Source: Pseudomonas sp. 5P_3.1_Bac2 (lineage in GTDB: Bacteria > Pseudomonadota > Gammaproteobacteria > Pseudomonadales > Pseudomonadaceae). From it: 64,000 nucleotides of DNA. Under the pieces are notes generated by a model. The model ran no database searches, was not told where the DNA came from, and worked only from the letters and a program-made list of their open reading frames with translations. Made by a program: the position numbers and the translations under genes. The stretch lies in contig NZ_JANLNY010000023.1 of the NCBI RefSeq assembly GCF_025465995.1, positions 62,001 to 126,000 on the forward strand, in the 5' to 3' direction. Positions 8,191 through 16,510 of this stretch are shown one piece after another (position 1 is the stretch's first letter; each line of letters starts with the position of its first letter).

Positions 8191-8475
8191 CTAAGGCCGC
8201 ATAAAGCTGTAGTCGCGTTGCTCGTCCAGATTCGCCGCGAGAAACTCCAGCTCTGCGGCCAAATCAAAGGCCCCACGCGCACTGGCATTGCGCTCCACCA
8301 CCGCACTAAGCAAGGCGCGCAGCGCCATCAGTGGATCTAGCTGCTGCTCTGCCGCTTGGGTTAAACACACTTCAACCTGCTCCCGCGCCCACTGATAGAC
8401 ACCCATTTCGCTCATCTCCGCTAAACAAAGCTTGAGCATGCGGGCTTTTCCAAGAGCAGGCTTGATATGGATCAA
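8191..8475 (-). CDS. Conserved hypothetical protein (PA4531 position)
   Basis: This is a 94-residue, mostly helical, soluble protein without a signal peptide or membrane segment. I recognise no domain. It is convergent with yacG and upstream of it lies the gene of the CbiM-like membrane protein, also on the minus strand, so the two may be cotranscribed. A gene of this size sits at the same place in other pseudomonads (PA4531), which supports that it is real. Confidence 0.7.
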   Translation of the reverse strand: MIHIKPALGKARMLKLCLAEMSEMGVYQWAREQVEVCLTQAAEQQLDPLMALRALLSAVVERNASARGAFDLAAELEFLAANLDEQRDYSFMRP

Positions 8476-8532
8476 GGGCAGCGCGGCATTGACGCCATGA
8501 ACAGCGTGCCATCAGTGCCGGCCATACACCGC

Positions 8533-9216
8533 CTAATGCGACTCATCCTTCCACGGCGCCGCCAGATAGCGCGAGCGATTAAAGGTCTCCAGCCAATCGG
8601 GGTAGAACACCACCAAGGCGGTGACCAGCATGCCGTTGATAAAGGCCTCGGGGAAGATCACCAGCCACAGGTAGCCGATAAAGTCCTCCAGCCACACGGG
8701 CATTTCGAATAGCCCATCGACCAACAGGATGCTCAGGCCCACGGCGATACACAGCAACGTCGCCAAGGCCGAGGCAAAGAAGCCGCTACAAAAGATATAC
8801 ACAAACAGATTGCGCGGCTGTTTGTGCTCGACCCAGCGCGCGCAGGCTTCGGTCACCGCTACCGGGATCAGTATCAACAGCACGCCATTCACGCCCATGG
8901 CCGACCAGTCCTGCTTGCCTAAGCCGACCAGGCCTAACTGCACCAAAGCCGCGGCCAGTACCGCCAGCGGCCAATCAAGCAGCAGGGTCACGGCGGTCAT
9001 GCCGACAAAGTGGAACGACAGGCCCGTGTCGAAATCGCGGCGTACCAACCACAGCACAAACAGCGCCAGCGCGGTGCCACCAAGCAGATGTTGGCGGCGC
9101 ACGTCGCTGATCAACTCCAGCCACGGCGCCCGCCAAATGGCCCAGGCCAGCAGCGGCAAATACAGCAGCCAACCGAACACTTGGCTGCTGGTGGACAACA
9201 CATGGGCGCTAATCAT
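8533..9216 (-). CDS. Energy-coupling factor (CbiM-like) permease family protein
   Basis: This 227-residue integral membrane protein has about six or seven hydrophobic helices. The pattern HFVGMTAVTLLLDWPLAVL resembles the CbiM/NikM substrate-specific component of cobalt/nickel ECF transporters. No ATPase or T-component gene is near, so a metal-uptake function is only suggested by family. I chose the internal ATG at 9216 because GGGGAAG precedes it at good spacing; an upstream in-frame ATG at 9267 has no such site and would add 17 residues. It matches the position of PA4532. Confidence 0.75.
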   Translation of the reverse strand: MISAHVLSTSSQVFGWLLYLPLLAWAIWRAPWLELISDVRRQHLLGGTALALFVLWLVRRDFDTGLSFHFVGMTAVTLLLDWPLAVLAAALVQLGLVGLGKQDWSAMGVNGVLLILIPVAVTEACARWVEHKQPRNLFVYIFCSGFFASALATLLCIAVGLSILLVDGLFEMPVWLEDFIGYLWLVIFPEAFINGMLVTALVVFYPDWLETFNRSRYLAAPWKDESH

Positions 9217-9524
9217 TGCGACAACTTCCCCACAGCTAACGAATAGGATCAAACCCAGATTTGTCACGCGGCAAAAATTCGCACACCGGCGTCACCCCCA
9301 AGGCATAACGGCAAAACACTCAAGGCTCACCGCCGGGCAGACTGACCTTCGCCTCTGAGCACTTTGCGCAGATTTTTAGTCAAACAGTAGTCTGCGCCGT
9401 GCGCTTTCCCCCTCCAACTAGTTTAGCCCCAGCACAGACGCCTCGGCTCAGCTATCGCCCACTAATGCGGCGGACACCAGCATAAGGATTCCCTCACTTA
9501 AGCCACTCAGGATAAGCTTCGCCC
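9217..9524. other. Intergenic region with a long inverted repeat
   Basis: This stretch separates two divergent genes, so it must hold both promoters. The clearest structure is the inverted repeat GCGCAGA (9366-9372) and TCTGCGC (9391-9397), 18 bases apart. I looked for a cobalamin or metal riboswitch, given the CbiM-like gene, and did not find a convincing conserved box. Confidence 0.4.
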
Positions 9525-10154
9525 ATGGATGATTCCGACTATCTGCGCCTGCTCACCGAGCAAGCCGAACAGGCCAACGATCTACTCAGCAATGCGCGCA
9601 AATGGCAGCGTGAACGCTGGGTCTGCCAGCGCTTGCTCAGTGCCCTGAATCAAAGCTGGCAACTCGATGAATTTGCCAGCAGCGAGCAGGAACCGCCGGA
9701 TGTGTTGTTTCGCGAGGCGCGCTTTGAGGTGTTTTTTGTCCTGGATGAAGGCCGGCGCCTCAATGACGAATGGCGCGCCGAGCTTGAGCGGCGCCGCCAA
9801 GCCTTTAGCCTCAGCCAGCTGGCCGAACACACGCCTGCGCCTAAGCGCATTGGCGCGCGCGAGCTGCAGCAGCGGCTAAGCCCGACGGTCAACAAAAAAG
9901 CGCAGAACTACCTTGAGCGCGGTCTGGATTTAGGCCAGCTGGATTTACTCGCCTACGTCAGCCTCAAGCACGTCAGTCTCGACTTCAACAGCTACTTCCC
10001 CGCGCCCAGCGAGTTCCTCCACCAAGGCTGGCGTTCGCTGTCGGTGGTCGGCCCCAACTTTGCCCGGGTGTTATTTGCCCAGGCCCAAGCGCCACAGTTT
10101 TTACGGCAAAACCTGGGGCGCACGGTGCTGCTGGATATCGGCATCGGGCTATGA
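9525..10154 (+). CDS. DUF1780 domain-containing protein
   Basis: This 209-residue soluble protein has an N-terminal helical part, a basic middle (PKRIGARELQQRL) and a C-terminal mixed region. It matches the DUF1780 family in length and in its place before a MOSC protein (PA4533). The family is annotated as putative endonucleases on structural grounds, and I see no motif that proves this. It overlaps the next gene by 4 bases (ATGA). It is the first gene of a run leading to ndh. Confidence 0.8.
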   Translation: MDDSDYLRLLTEQAEQANDLLSNARKWQRERWVCQRLLSALNQSWQLDEFASSEQEPPDVLFREARFEVFFVLDEGRRLNDEWRAELERRRQAFSLSQLAEHTPAPKRIGARELQQRLSPTVNKKAQNYLERGLDLGQLDLLAYVSLKHVSLDFNSYFPAPSEFLHQGWRSLSVVGPNFARVLFAQAQAPQFLRQNLGRTVLLDIGIGL

Positions 10155-10654
10155 AAGTGCCACCTGAACTGCTCGCCCACGTACCGCAACAAGGCGTAGT
10201 ACGTTGGCTCGGCGTGAGGCCGGCGCCGCAACAGCCGATGCTGGTCGTAGACGCGGTAGAGGCACGCCGTGATGGCGGCTTGATAGGCGATTATCGCAGC
10301 GTTAAACGCAACACTTCGTCGCGCCAGGTAACCCTAATCCAGTGGGAACATCTGGCGGTAATCAACGCTCTCATGGGGCGTACGGAGCAAAACCTGTTGG
10401 GCCCGGCCGAGCTGCGGCGCAACTTGGTGATCAGCGGGATAAACCTGTTTAGCTTGAAAGACCGGCGCTTTCGCCTAGGCCAAGCCATACTGCAAACCAC
10501 AGGTTGGTGCCAGCCCTGCGCCAAACTGGAGCGGCGCTTAGGCCCGGGCTTATTCCAGGCCATGCGTGGGCATGGCGGGATCACCGCCCAAGTGCTGCAC
10601 AGCGGGGTCATCCGCCTCGGTGACAGCCTGTGTGTGGAGCCGCTAGTCAGCTGA
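10151..10654 (+). CDS. MOSC domain-containing protein
   Basis: The 167-residue protein has the MOSC (molybdenum cofactor sulfurase C-terminal) pattern. GDYRSVKRNTSSRQVTLIQ and NLVISGINLFSL occur in the first two thirds, and the conserved cysteine segment TGWCQPCAKLE follows near 125. MOSC proteins bind or transfer sulfur on a cysteine, often in molybdenum cofactor or detoxification chemistry. The exact substrate here is unknown. It is translationally coupled to the DUF1780 gene, as at PA4533-PA4534. Confidence 0.85.
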   Translation: MKVPPELLAHVPQQGVVRWLGVRPAPQQPMLVVDAVEARRDGGLIGDYRSVKRNTSSRQVTLIQWEHLAVINALMGRTEQNLLGPAELRRNLVISGINLFSLKDRRFRLGQAILQTTGWCQPCAKLERRLGPGLFQAMRGHGGITAQVLHSGVIRLGDSLCVEPLVS

Positions 10655-10692
10655 ACCCGTGGTTACTTTTATCCGTGCCAAGAGAGGTCAAC

Positions 10693-10866
10693 ATGTCCAG
10701 TCGCCTGAGTCCTGATGATCAACAACGTGTCGAGCAATACCTGAGCGCGCCCCAGCATCAGGTGCCGCGTCAGCCCTTCAAAGTATGGCGGTTGTTGTTT
10801 ATCACCCTGGGCATCGTGGTGGCCCTTGGCCTAATTAGCCGATTACTCGCGCGTCTGGTGCTCTGA
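10693..10866 (+). CDS. DUF3094 family small membrane protein
   Basis: The 57-residue protein begins MSSRLSPDDQQRVEQYL and has one C-terminal membrane helix (about 35-52) followed by an arginine. AGAGAGG precedes the ATG by 6 bases, which fixes the start. A small gene of this family lies just before ndh in pseudomonads (PA4537). Its function is unknown; a role next to the NADH dehydrogenase is possible but not shown. Confidence 0.8.
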   Translation: MSSRLSPDDQQRVEQYLSAPQHQVPRQPFKVWRLLFITLGIVVALGLISRLLARLVL

Positions 10867-10926
10867 GCTGCTTAGCGCTCGCCCAATGCGCCACCTTATT
10901 CATTAAAAACCTTGCGAGCGTGCGTG

Positions 10927-12231
10927 ATGACTCATCAAATCGTAATAGTCGGTGGTGGCGCCGGCGGCTTAGAACTGGCCACCCGCCTGGGTAAATCCTT
11001 GGGCAAAAAAGGCCACGCCAAGATCATCTTGGTCGACGCCACCCTCACCCATATCTGGAAACCCTTGCTGCATGAAGTGGCCGCTGGATCGCTGAACTCC
11101 TCCGGCGACGAACTCAACTACGTGGCCCAGGCCAAGTGGAATCACTTCGAGTTCCAATACGGGCGCATGAGCAACCTCGACCGCGCCCGCAAATGCATCA
11201 GCCTCGATGAAACCCTGGATGAAAATGGCGAAGTGTTAGTGCCCGCCCGTGAGCTGAGCTACGACAGCCTGGTGATCGCTGTCGGCAGCACCACCAATGA
11301 CTTCGGCACCCAGGGCGCGGCCGAGCATTGCCTGTTCCTCGATACCCGCGAGCAGGCTGATCGCTTCCATCGCCAACTGCTGCGCCGCTATATGCGCGCT
11401 CACGCCAGCCAAACGCCGGCGGATGAGCGGATTGACGTGGCCATTGTCGGCGCCGGCGCTACCGGTGTGGAGCTGGCTGCCGAGCTGCATAACGCCGCCC
11501 ACGAACTATCCGCCTACGGGCAGAACCGGGTGAGCCCGGAGAACATGCGCATCACCCTGATCGAGGCCGGTCCCCGGGTCTTGCCGGCGCTGCCAGAGCG
11601 GATCAGCCTGCCCGTGCATCAAACCCTGGAGAAACTCGGCGTCACCGTCCTCACGGGCGCCTCGGTCAGTGAGGTCACCGCTGAAGCGCTGCACACCGCC
11701 CAAGGCCAAGTGATTCCCGCCAGCCTCAAGGTGTGGGCCGCCGGTATTCGCGCACCGGGCTTTCTCAAGGACCTCGACGGCCTGGAAACGAACCGCATCA
11801 ACCAACTGCAAGTGCGTCCAACCCTGCAAACCACCCGCGATGACAACATCTTTGCCTTGGGCGACTGCGCCGCCTGCCCGCAACCCGGCACCGATGGGCG
11901 CAACGTCCCGCCACGGGCACAGGCGGCACATCAACAAGCGTCGCTGCTGGCCAAGTCGCTCAAGCTGCGTATGCAGGGCCAAGGCGCACTGCCGGAATAC
12001 CGCTACCGCGATTACGGCTCGCTGATCTCCCTGTCGACCTTCTCCGCCGTGGGCAACCTGATGGGCAATCTCACCGGCAGCGTCATGCTCGAAGGCTGGT
12101 TGGCGCGGATGTTCTACGTGTCGCTGTACCGCATGCACCAGATGGCCCTGTACGGCCTGCCGCGCACCCTGCTGCTGATGCTCGGCGACCGCATCGGCCG
12201 CAGCACCAAGCCGCGCCTGAAACTGCACTAA
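10927..12231 (+). CDS. ndh: NADH dehydrogenase type II
   Basis: NDH-2 passes electrons from NADH to quinone without pumping protons, on the inner face of the membrane. The 434-residue protein has the FAD-binding motif GGGAGGLELA near its N-terminus. A second Rossmann motif, GAGATGVELAAEL, near 178 binds NADH, and FALGDCAA near 310 contacts FAD. An amphipathic, hydrophobic C-terminal part would anchor it. I chose the ATG at 10927; GTG at 10924 and TTG at 10912 are in frame but lack better ribosome sites. It ends in a strong hairpin and is the last backbone gene before the accessory block. Confidence 0.95.
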   Translation: MTHQIVIVGGGAGGLELATRLGKSLGKKGHAKIILVDATLTHIWKPLLHEVAAGSLNSSGDELNYVAQAKWNHFEFQYGRMSNLDRARKCISLDETLDENGEVLVPARELSYDSLVIAVGSTTNDFGTQGAAEHCLFLDTREQADRFHRQLLRRYMRAHASQTPADERIDVAIVGAGATGVELAAELHNAAHELSAYGQNRVSPENMRITLIEAGPRVLPALPERISLPVHQTLEKLGVTVLTGASVSEVTAEALHTAQGQVIPASLKVWAAGIRAPGFLKDLDGLETNRINQLQVRPTLQTTRDDNIFALGDCAACPQPGTDGRNVPPRAQAAHQQASLLAKSLKLRMQGQGALPEYRYRDYGSLISLSTFSAVGNLMGNLTGSVMLEGWLARMFYVSLYRMHQMALYGLPRTLLLMLGDRIGRSTKPRLKLH

Positions 12232-12240
12232 GCCCCACCT

Positions 12241-12274
12241 GAACACAGCACGGGGTTAGGCCCGTGCTGTGTTC
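12241..12274. terminator. Strong hairpin after ndh
   Basis: GAACACAGCACGGG and its exact complement form a 14-bp stem around the loop GTTAGG, 9 bases after the ndh stop. There is no long T-run, so termination may be partial or Rho-aided. It separates ndh from the convergent accessory operon. Confidence 0.65.
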
Positions 12275-12393
12275 AGGCTTTGCGTCAGTTATCAGGGCGT
12301 GAGCGCCAGCACGGGATGCCCTTGCAACAAGGGCTACGCCCAGTCGCCAAAGCACCGAACCCGCGCCGGCCAATGCTTATTGCTCGGACTCGC

Positions 12394-14073
12394 TCAAGCC
12401 TCGATGGGATACAGCCGACCATCGTAGGAACTGGCGATAAAGGCGCCTGCCTCCGGTGCATAGGTGATGCTGGAGATCCCACTGGTGGTGGGCTTGCGCT
12501 GGCTGACCCAACTGCGGCTGTGCAGATCAAACAGCGCCACCGTCCCGCCGTAACTACCGGTGGCGATCAGCTTGCGATCGGCCGAGGTGGCGATGCACTT
12601 CACCGAATGCTGATGGGGCGTGGTGAACGCCTCGCTTTGCCCATCACGCCACAGGCGCAGCTTTAAGTCGCGACCGATGCTCGCAAAACCGCCGTCAATA
12701 CTGGCGCAGCCATTAGAAATACGCTCATGGGCCCGCTCGATATAGCGGTCCAGGGCGTAATCCGAAATGCGGTGGAAGGCCACCGCCGCCGTGGCACACA
12801 CGCTGAACAGGTACTGCTCATCGGCGGCAATGCCTTTGATGGCGTTATCGTGCAGTTGGATTTCCCCTTGATATTGCACCTGGCCCTGCTCATCGAGGGC
12901 AAACAGCAGCGCCTCGCCGGTATAGGTACCGACCGCCGCGTGCAACTTGCCGTCGCGGTAATAGGTGGTGGCGCAATTGAGTGGCGAGCGGTGCTGGTAC
13001 AGCAGTTGGCCGCTGACGGCATCGTACACCTGGCCCATTTGCCCGCCCGTGAGGATGCTGTCAGCAAAGGGCAGCAAGAAGTTACACAGGCTGCCAATTG
13101 GCGTGCTGGGCTGACCGTTGATCAGCAACAATCCGGCGTCGCCGATGGCATAGGTATGGCCGCCATGACGCACCACCGCATTGAGGCTAACGGCCTCTCC
13201 AATGCCGTCTAAATCCCACTCGCCAGTGACGTGGTTCCACAGCCCGTAAGTGGAGCCGAACGTGACAAAGGCAATCTGCTGCTCACCGACAAAGGTGCAA
13301 CTGCGCGGCCAGATCAAACTGGGCAGCGAACTTTGCGCCAGCTTATGGAATTTACCGCCCTCGACCTGCCACAAAACCACAGAACGGTCGTAACTGAGGC
13401 TGATCAACCAGCGCTTGCGATCATCCCAGACCACCCGCTTAATTCCCGCCGCATGGGCTTGTAGGCTGAACTTATTCGCGCCGTCGATGAGGGTTAAGCG
13501 GCCTTCGTCATCCCCCGCGAAGATCGTGCCGTCACTGGCCAGGGCGATGGTGTCGGTCTCCACGCCATCGAGGTCGATGCTTTCCAGTTGCTCGCCAGTG
13601 CCGACCTGCCAACGGCGAATCGTGCCGTCGTCGCTGCTGGAAATCAGGGTGGCGCCGTCGGCCGCCCAGCTCACGGAGATCACATCACTCTGATGGCCAC
13701 GCAGCACGTTAAGGCAAGCGCCCGTGGCCACATCAAACAGGCGGATGGTGTGATCACGCGAACAGGTGGCCACGGTGTCGCCGGCGGGGTTGAAGGCGGC
13801 CATTTCCACGTCATCCTCATGGCCGACCAAGGCCACTTTCAGACGCAGACTGGGCACGTCCCAAATCCGCGCGCTGTAGTCACTGCTGGCACTGACCAGC
13901 AAGGTGCCGTCGGGGCTAAAGGCGCATTGGTTGGCCAGGTGATCATGCAGCACCCGGTGTATGGCTTGTTTTGTTTGCACATCCCACAAGATCACCTGGT
14001 TGTCGTAACCGGCGGTGGCGATATAACGCTGGGCAAAACTGGCGATTCCGCTAATCGGGGCAAAGTGTTTCAT
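12394..14073 (-). CDS. WD40 repeat protein, ToxC-like
   Basis: This 559-residue protein is built almost wholly of WD40 repeats, for example GYDNQVILWDV, SSDYSARIWDV, SRDHTIRLFDV and SSDDGTIRRWQV in the first third and SYGGTVALFDL near the end. The length fits two seven-bladed propellers. It has no signal peptide and is probably cytoplasmic. It is the last gene of a four-gene operon, 12 bases after the GTP cyclohydrolase II gene, with AAGGAG before its ATG. A WD40 protein beside this enzyme set corresponds to ToxC of the toxoflavin cluster, whose exact role is unsettled; a scaffold is plausible. Confidence 0.8.
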   Translation of the reverse strand: MKHFAPISGIASFAQRYIATAGYDNQVILWDVQTKQAIHRVLHDHLANQCAFSPDGTLLVSASSDYSARIWDVPSLRLKVALVGHEDDVEMAAFNPAGDTVATCSRDHTIRLFDVATGACLNVLRGHQSDVISVSWAADGATLISSSDDGTIRRWQVGTGEQLESIDLDGVETDTIALASDGTIFAGDDEGRLTLIDGANKFSLQAHAAGIKRVVWDDRKRWLISLSYDRSVVLWQVEGGKFHKLAQSSLPSLIWPRSCTFVGEQQIAFVTFGSTYGLWNHVTGEWDLDGIGEAVSLNAVVRHGGHTYAIGDAGLLLINGQPSTPIGSLCNFLLPFADSILTGGQMGQVYDAVSGQLLYQHRSPLNCATTYYRDGKLHAAVGTYTGEALLFALDEQGQVQYQGEIQLHDNAIKGIAADEQYLFSVCATAAVAFHRISDYALDRYIERAHERISNGCASIDGGFASIGRDLKLRLWRDGQSEAFTTPHQHSVKCIATSADRKLIATGSYGGTVALFDLHSRSWVSQRKPTTSGISSITYAPEAGAFIASSYDGRLYPIEA

Positions 14074-14085
14074 TGCAAACGCTCC

Positions 14086-14697
14086 TTATTGTTCAGCCAA
14101 CACATCCAATTTGATGGCGTGATTCTTTTGCTTGGCCTTGGCCCGCAGGTAGCCCTGGTTATGGGCCGTGACATACACCCCGGTGGGGATGACCTCGACC
14201 ACATCAATGCCCAGCTCACGCAGGGCCTCGACCTTGTCCGGGTTATTGGTCATCAGGCGGCAGCGCTGCACGCCCAAGGCGCCGAGCATTTGCGCGGCGG
14301 CGGTAAAGTCGCGGCCATCATCGGGAAAGTTGAGCCGGCGATTGGCCTCAAAGGTGTCGAGGCCGGCGTCTTGCAAGCGATAAGCCGCCAACTTGGCGTA
14401 CAGGCCAATACCGCGCCCTTCCTGGCGCAGGTACAGCAGCACACCGCCTTCACGGCCCATGCGCTCCAAAGCTTCATGTAACTGGGCGCCGCAGTCGCAG
14501 CGCTGCGAGGCGAAAATATCGCCGGTTAAACACTCCGAATGCAGGCGCACCAACGGCGCCTCCTGATCCTGCGCCCCCATCACGATGGCGATGTGTTCTT
14601 CCCCCGGCACCAGCCCGTCGAAGGAGACAAAGGTTCCAACCTGACCGTTGGCCAAAATGGGAATTTCAACTGTGCTACTTACCCGGCACGCGTCCAT
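14086..14697 (-). CDS. GTP cyclohydrolase II family protein, ToxB-like
   Basis: GTP cyclohydrolase II opens the imidazole ring of GTP to give a diaminopyrimidine. The 203-residue protein keeps the three zinc cysteines (C56, C67 and C69 in RCDCGAQ), the active-site motif LRQEGRGIGL and the substrate loop TNNPDKVEAL. Catalysis is therefore likely intact. I start at 14697 because AAGAGGT lies just upstream; an earlier ATG at 14712 adds five residues. Its partners are a WD40 protein, an FGE-fold protein and a methyltransferase rather than riboflavin genes. It is therefore more likely the dedicated enzyme of an azapteridine pathway (ToxB) than housekeeping RibA. Confidence 0.88.
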   Translation of the reverse strand: MDACRVSSTVEIPILANGQVGTFVSFDGLVPGEEHIAIVMGAQDQEAPLVRLHSECLTGDIFASQRCDCGAQLHEALERMGREGGVLLYLRQEGRGIGLYAKLAAYRLQDAGLDTFEANRRLNFPDDGRDFTAAAQMLGALGVQRCRLMTNNPDKVEALRELGIDVVEVIPTGVYVTAHNQGYLRAKAKQKNHAIKLDVLAEQ

Positions 14698-14732
14698 TGC
14701 ACACCTCTTCATTCATCACGGTGAAGTCATAG

Positions 14733-15740
14733 CTACAGGCTTTGCGCTAAGCGAAAGCCCATGACGTAGATGGTTCTAGGGAATTTTCCATGACGCCGAC
14801 TGCAGCGGGCCAAATCACGGAAACGCGAGTAGCTGCCGCCGCGCGCGACGCGGTGGCGGCCTGTGGCGCTGACCAGGTCATCCGTCACAGGCGCACCGCC
14901 TGGGTAGGCCTGATAGTCGTCGGCCACGTATTCCTCGACATTGCCGGCCATGTCCAAGCAGCCGAATGGCGAGGCGCCAAGGGCGAACAGGCCCACCGGG
15001 GTGGTGCAAAACAACCCCGCCTCGGCGGTGTTGGCATGCAGTGGTGAAAACGCCTGGCCCCAGGGGTATTCCAGGTTATCGGGACCGGCGGCGGCATATT
15101 CCCACTCCGCCTCCGTGGGCAGGCGATAGGCCAGCCCGGTTTTGTGCGCCAGCCAGGCCGCGTACTGATCGGCATCCTCGGCCAGAATGCCGCTGACCGG
15201 ATGATTGGCCCGCTCCTGTGGATAACGGCCTAAAAACCAGTCTTCCGGCAGCCTTGTATAGCCGCTATCTTCGAGGAAATGGCGGTACTCCAGATTAGTC
15301 ACCGGATAGCGACCGATGCGGTAGGCCGGCAACTGCACGCGGTGACGCGGGACCTCCTTGTTGATCCAGTCACGATCCAGCTGCAGATCGGCCAGATCCG
15401 CCATGACCCGATCGACCTCTTGCGCGGCCAAGCCGATGCTCACCTGCGCGGCGGGAATATCGATCATCTGCGGCGCCAACGGCGATAAACGCGGATCCCC
15501 CTGCCAAGCCAGCAATTGCCCGGCCTGATAACGCAGCGCTAAGTCGGCCTCGGTGCTGTGCAGCAGCGCCACCAGATGCTCCGGCGCAAGCTGCGTCAGC
15601 TCGCGCCACTGCGCTGCGCTAATGGCTAAGTCGCGCATGGCCGTGTAGGACTCGGGCAGGCCTAATAAAGCGCGGTCGCTCAGGCTAGGCGACGCCTTTT
15701 GCAAGGCCTGCGGACAATGAAAATGCTCTAACAACCCCAT
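14733..15740 (-). CDS. FGE/SUMF1-fold protein (EgtB/PvdO family), ToxD-like
   Basis: The 335-residue protein has an N-terminal helical region (about 1-130) and a C-terminal formylglycine-generating-enzyme fold. Marks of the fold are YPVTNLEYRHFLED, YRLPTEAEWEYAA, DMAGNVEEYV, RVARGGSY and the final GFRLA. Members oxidise a substrate with a metal or serve non-catalytic roles. No sulfatase is nearby, so sulfatase activation is unlikely. The start at 15740 has CAGGGGATG upstream; longer readings run into the methyltransferase gene. Together with the neighbours it corresponds to ToxD of toxoflavin clusters, whose chemistry I cannot state. Confidence 0.82.
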   Translation of the reverse strand: MGLLEHFHCPQALQKASPSLSDRALLGLPESYTAMRDLAISAAQWRELTQLAPEHLVALLHSTEADLALRYQAGQLLAWQGDPRLSPLAPQMIDIPAAQVSIGLAAQEVDRVMADLADLQLDRDWINKEVPRHRVQLPAYRIGRYPVTNLEYRHFLEDSGYTRLPEDWFLGRYPQERANHPVSGILAEDADQYAAWLAHKTGLAYRLPTEAEWEYAAAGPDNLEYPWGQAFSPLHANTAEAGLFCTTPVGLFALGASPFGCLDMAGNVEEYVADDYQAYPGGAPVTDDLVSATGRHRVARGGSYSRFRDLARCSRRHGKFPRTIYVMGFRLAQSL

Positions 15741-15772
15741 ATGCACATCCCCTGTTCGGTCACGCAGGCGGC

Positions 15773-16510
15773 TCAATGGCGACAGTTCAAGCCTGTCTGC
15801 AGGCAGTTGTTCTGGAAGGTGTCCCAGAATCCTGGGGTGTAGCGCTTGATGTCGCTTTCCAGCAGCAACGGCTTTTGCCAATGCACCTGGCTCAGGCCCG
15901 CTGCGGCAATCGCCTGCTCGTAGTCCTGGCGGCTCCAGCGGAAGAAGGTGAAGGGGCTCGGCGGCGTGGTGACGAATTCGGCCTGGTGACGAAAACCGCC
16001 CTGCCAAGGTTCTTCAGTGCGGACATGCACGCCATAGGTGGTGAAATTTCCCTGGCTAAGCTGAAAATCCGGCTCCACCGTATAGGCCACCAGACGCCCG
16101 CCCGGCTTGAGGTTACGCGCCACAGCCTGGAACATTTTTTGCAGGTCACTGAGCGACTCCGCGTAATTGAACAGCCAGGCCGCCATGACCATGTCGAACT
16201 GGCCCAAGGACTCCAGTTCACACACGTTGCGCACATGAAATTCGATGTTGTCGCCCTGCTTGCGTGACTCCTCCTGAGCCAGCTCAATCATCTTCGCCGA
16301 GATGTCCACACCTACCACGCTGGCCGCGCCTTTTTTCAGCAGCTCACGGCCAAAAAAGCCATAGCCACAGGCCAGATCCAGCACGTGTAGGCCCTCGACG
16401 TCGCCGGCCATGTGCATCAGTGTGCGGATCTCCACCGCGCGCTGAGCAGCGGTATCAGTGAAATTTTCGAACAACCCGCCAATCGTGTCGTAATCCGCTT
16501 CCTTTTTCAT
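15773..16510 (-). CDS. SAM-dependent methyltransferase, ToxA-like
   Basis: The 245-residue class I methyltransferase has the SAM-binding motif VLDLACGYGFFG (43-54). The acidic loop VVGVDISAKMI and the later motifs FDMVMAAWLFNY and LKPGGRLVAYT follow. It is the first gene of the operon, 32 bases before the FGE-fold gene. In toxoflavin synthesis ToxA adds two N-methyl groups to the didemethyl precursor; this protein has the right size and company for such a final step. The methyl acceptor cannot be read from sequence. A 415-base AT-rich leader region with a dyad lies upstream. Confidence 0.85.
   Translation of the reverse strand: MKKEADYDTIGGLFENFTDTAAQRAVEIRTLMHMAGDVEGLHVLDLACGYGFFGRELLKKGAASVVGVDISAKMIELAQEESRKQGDNIEFHVRNVCELESLGQFDMVMAAWLFNYAESLSDLQKMFQAVARNLKPGGRLVAYTVEPDFQLSQGNFTTYGVHVRTEEPWQGGFRHQAEFVTTPPSPFTFFRWSRQDYEQAIAAAGLSQVHWQKPLLLESDIKRYTPGFWDTFQNNCLQTGLNCRH

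Noticed and set aside
9217..9524. Cobalamin or metal riboswitch upstream of the CbiM-like gene
   Set aside because: No convincing B12 box or other conserved riboswitch element could be read on either strand.
14086..14697. GTP cyclohydrolase II as the housekeeping RibA
   Set aside because: Its neighbours are a methyltransferase, an FGE-fold and a WD40 protein, not rib genes, so a dedicated pathway copy is more likely.
14733..15740. FGE-fold protein as a sulfatase activator or ergothioneine EgtB
   Set aside because: No sulfatase or egtD gene is near, and the set of neighbours matches the toxoflavin pattern instead.
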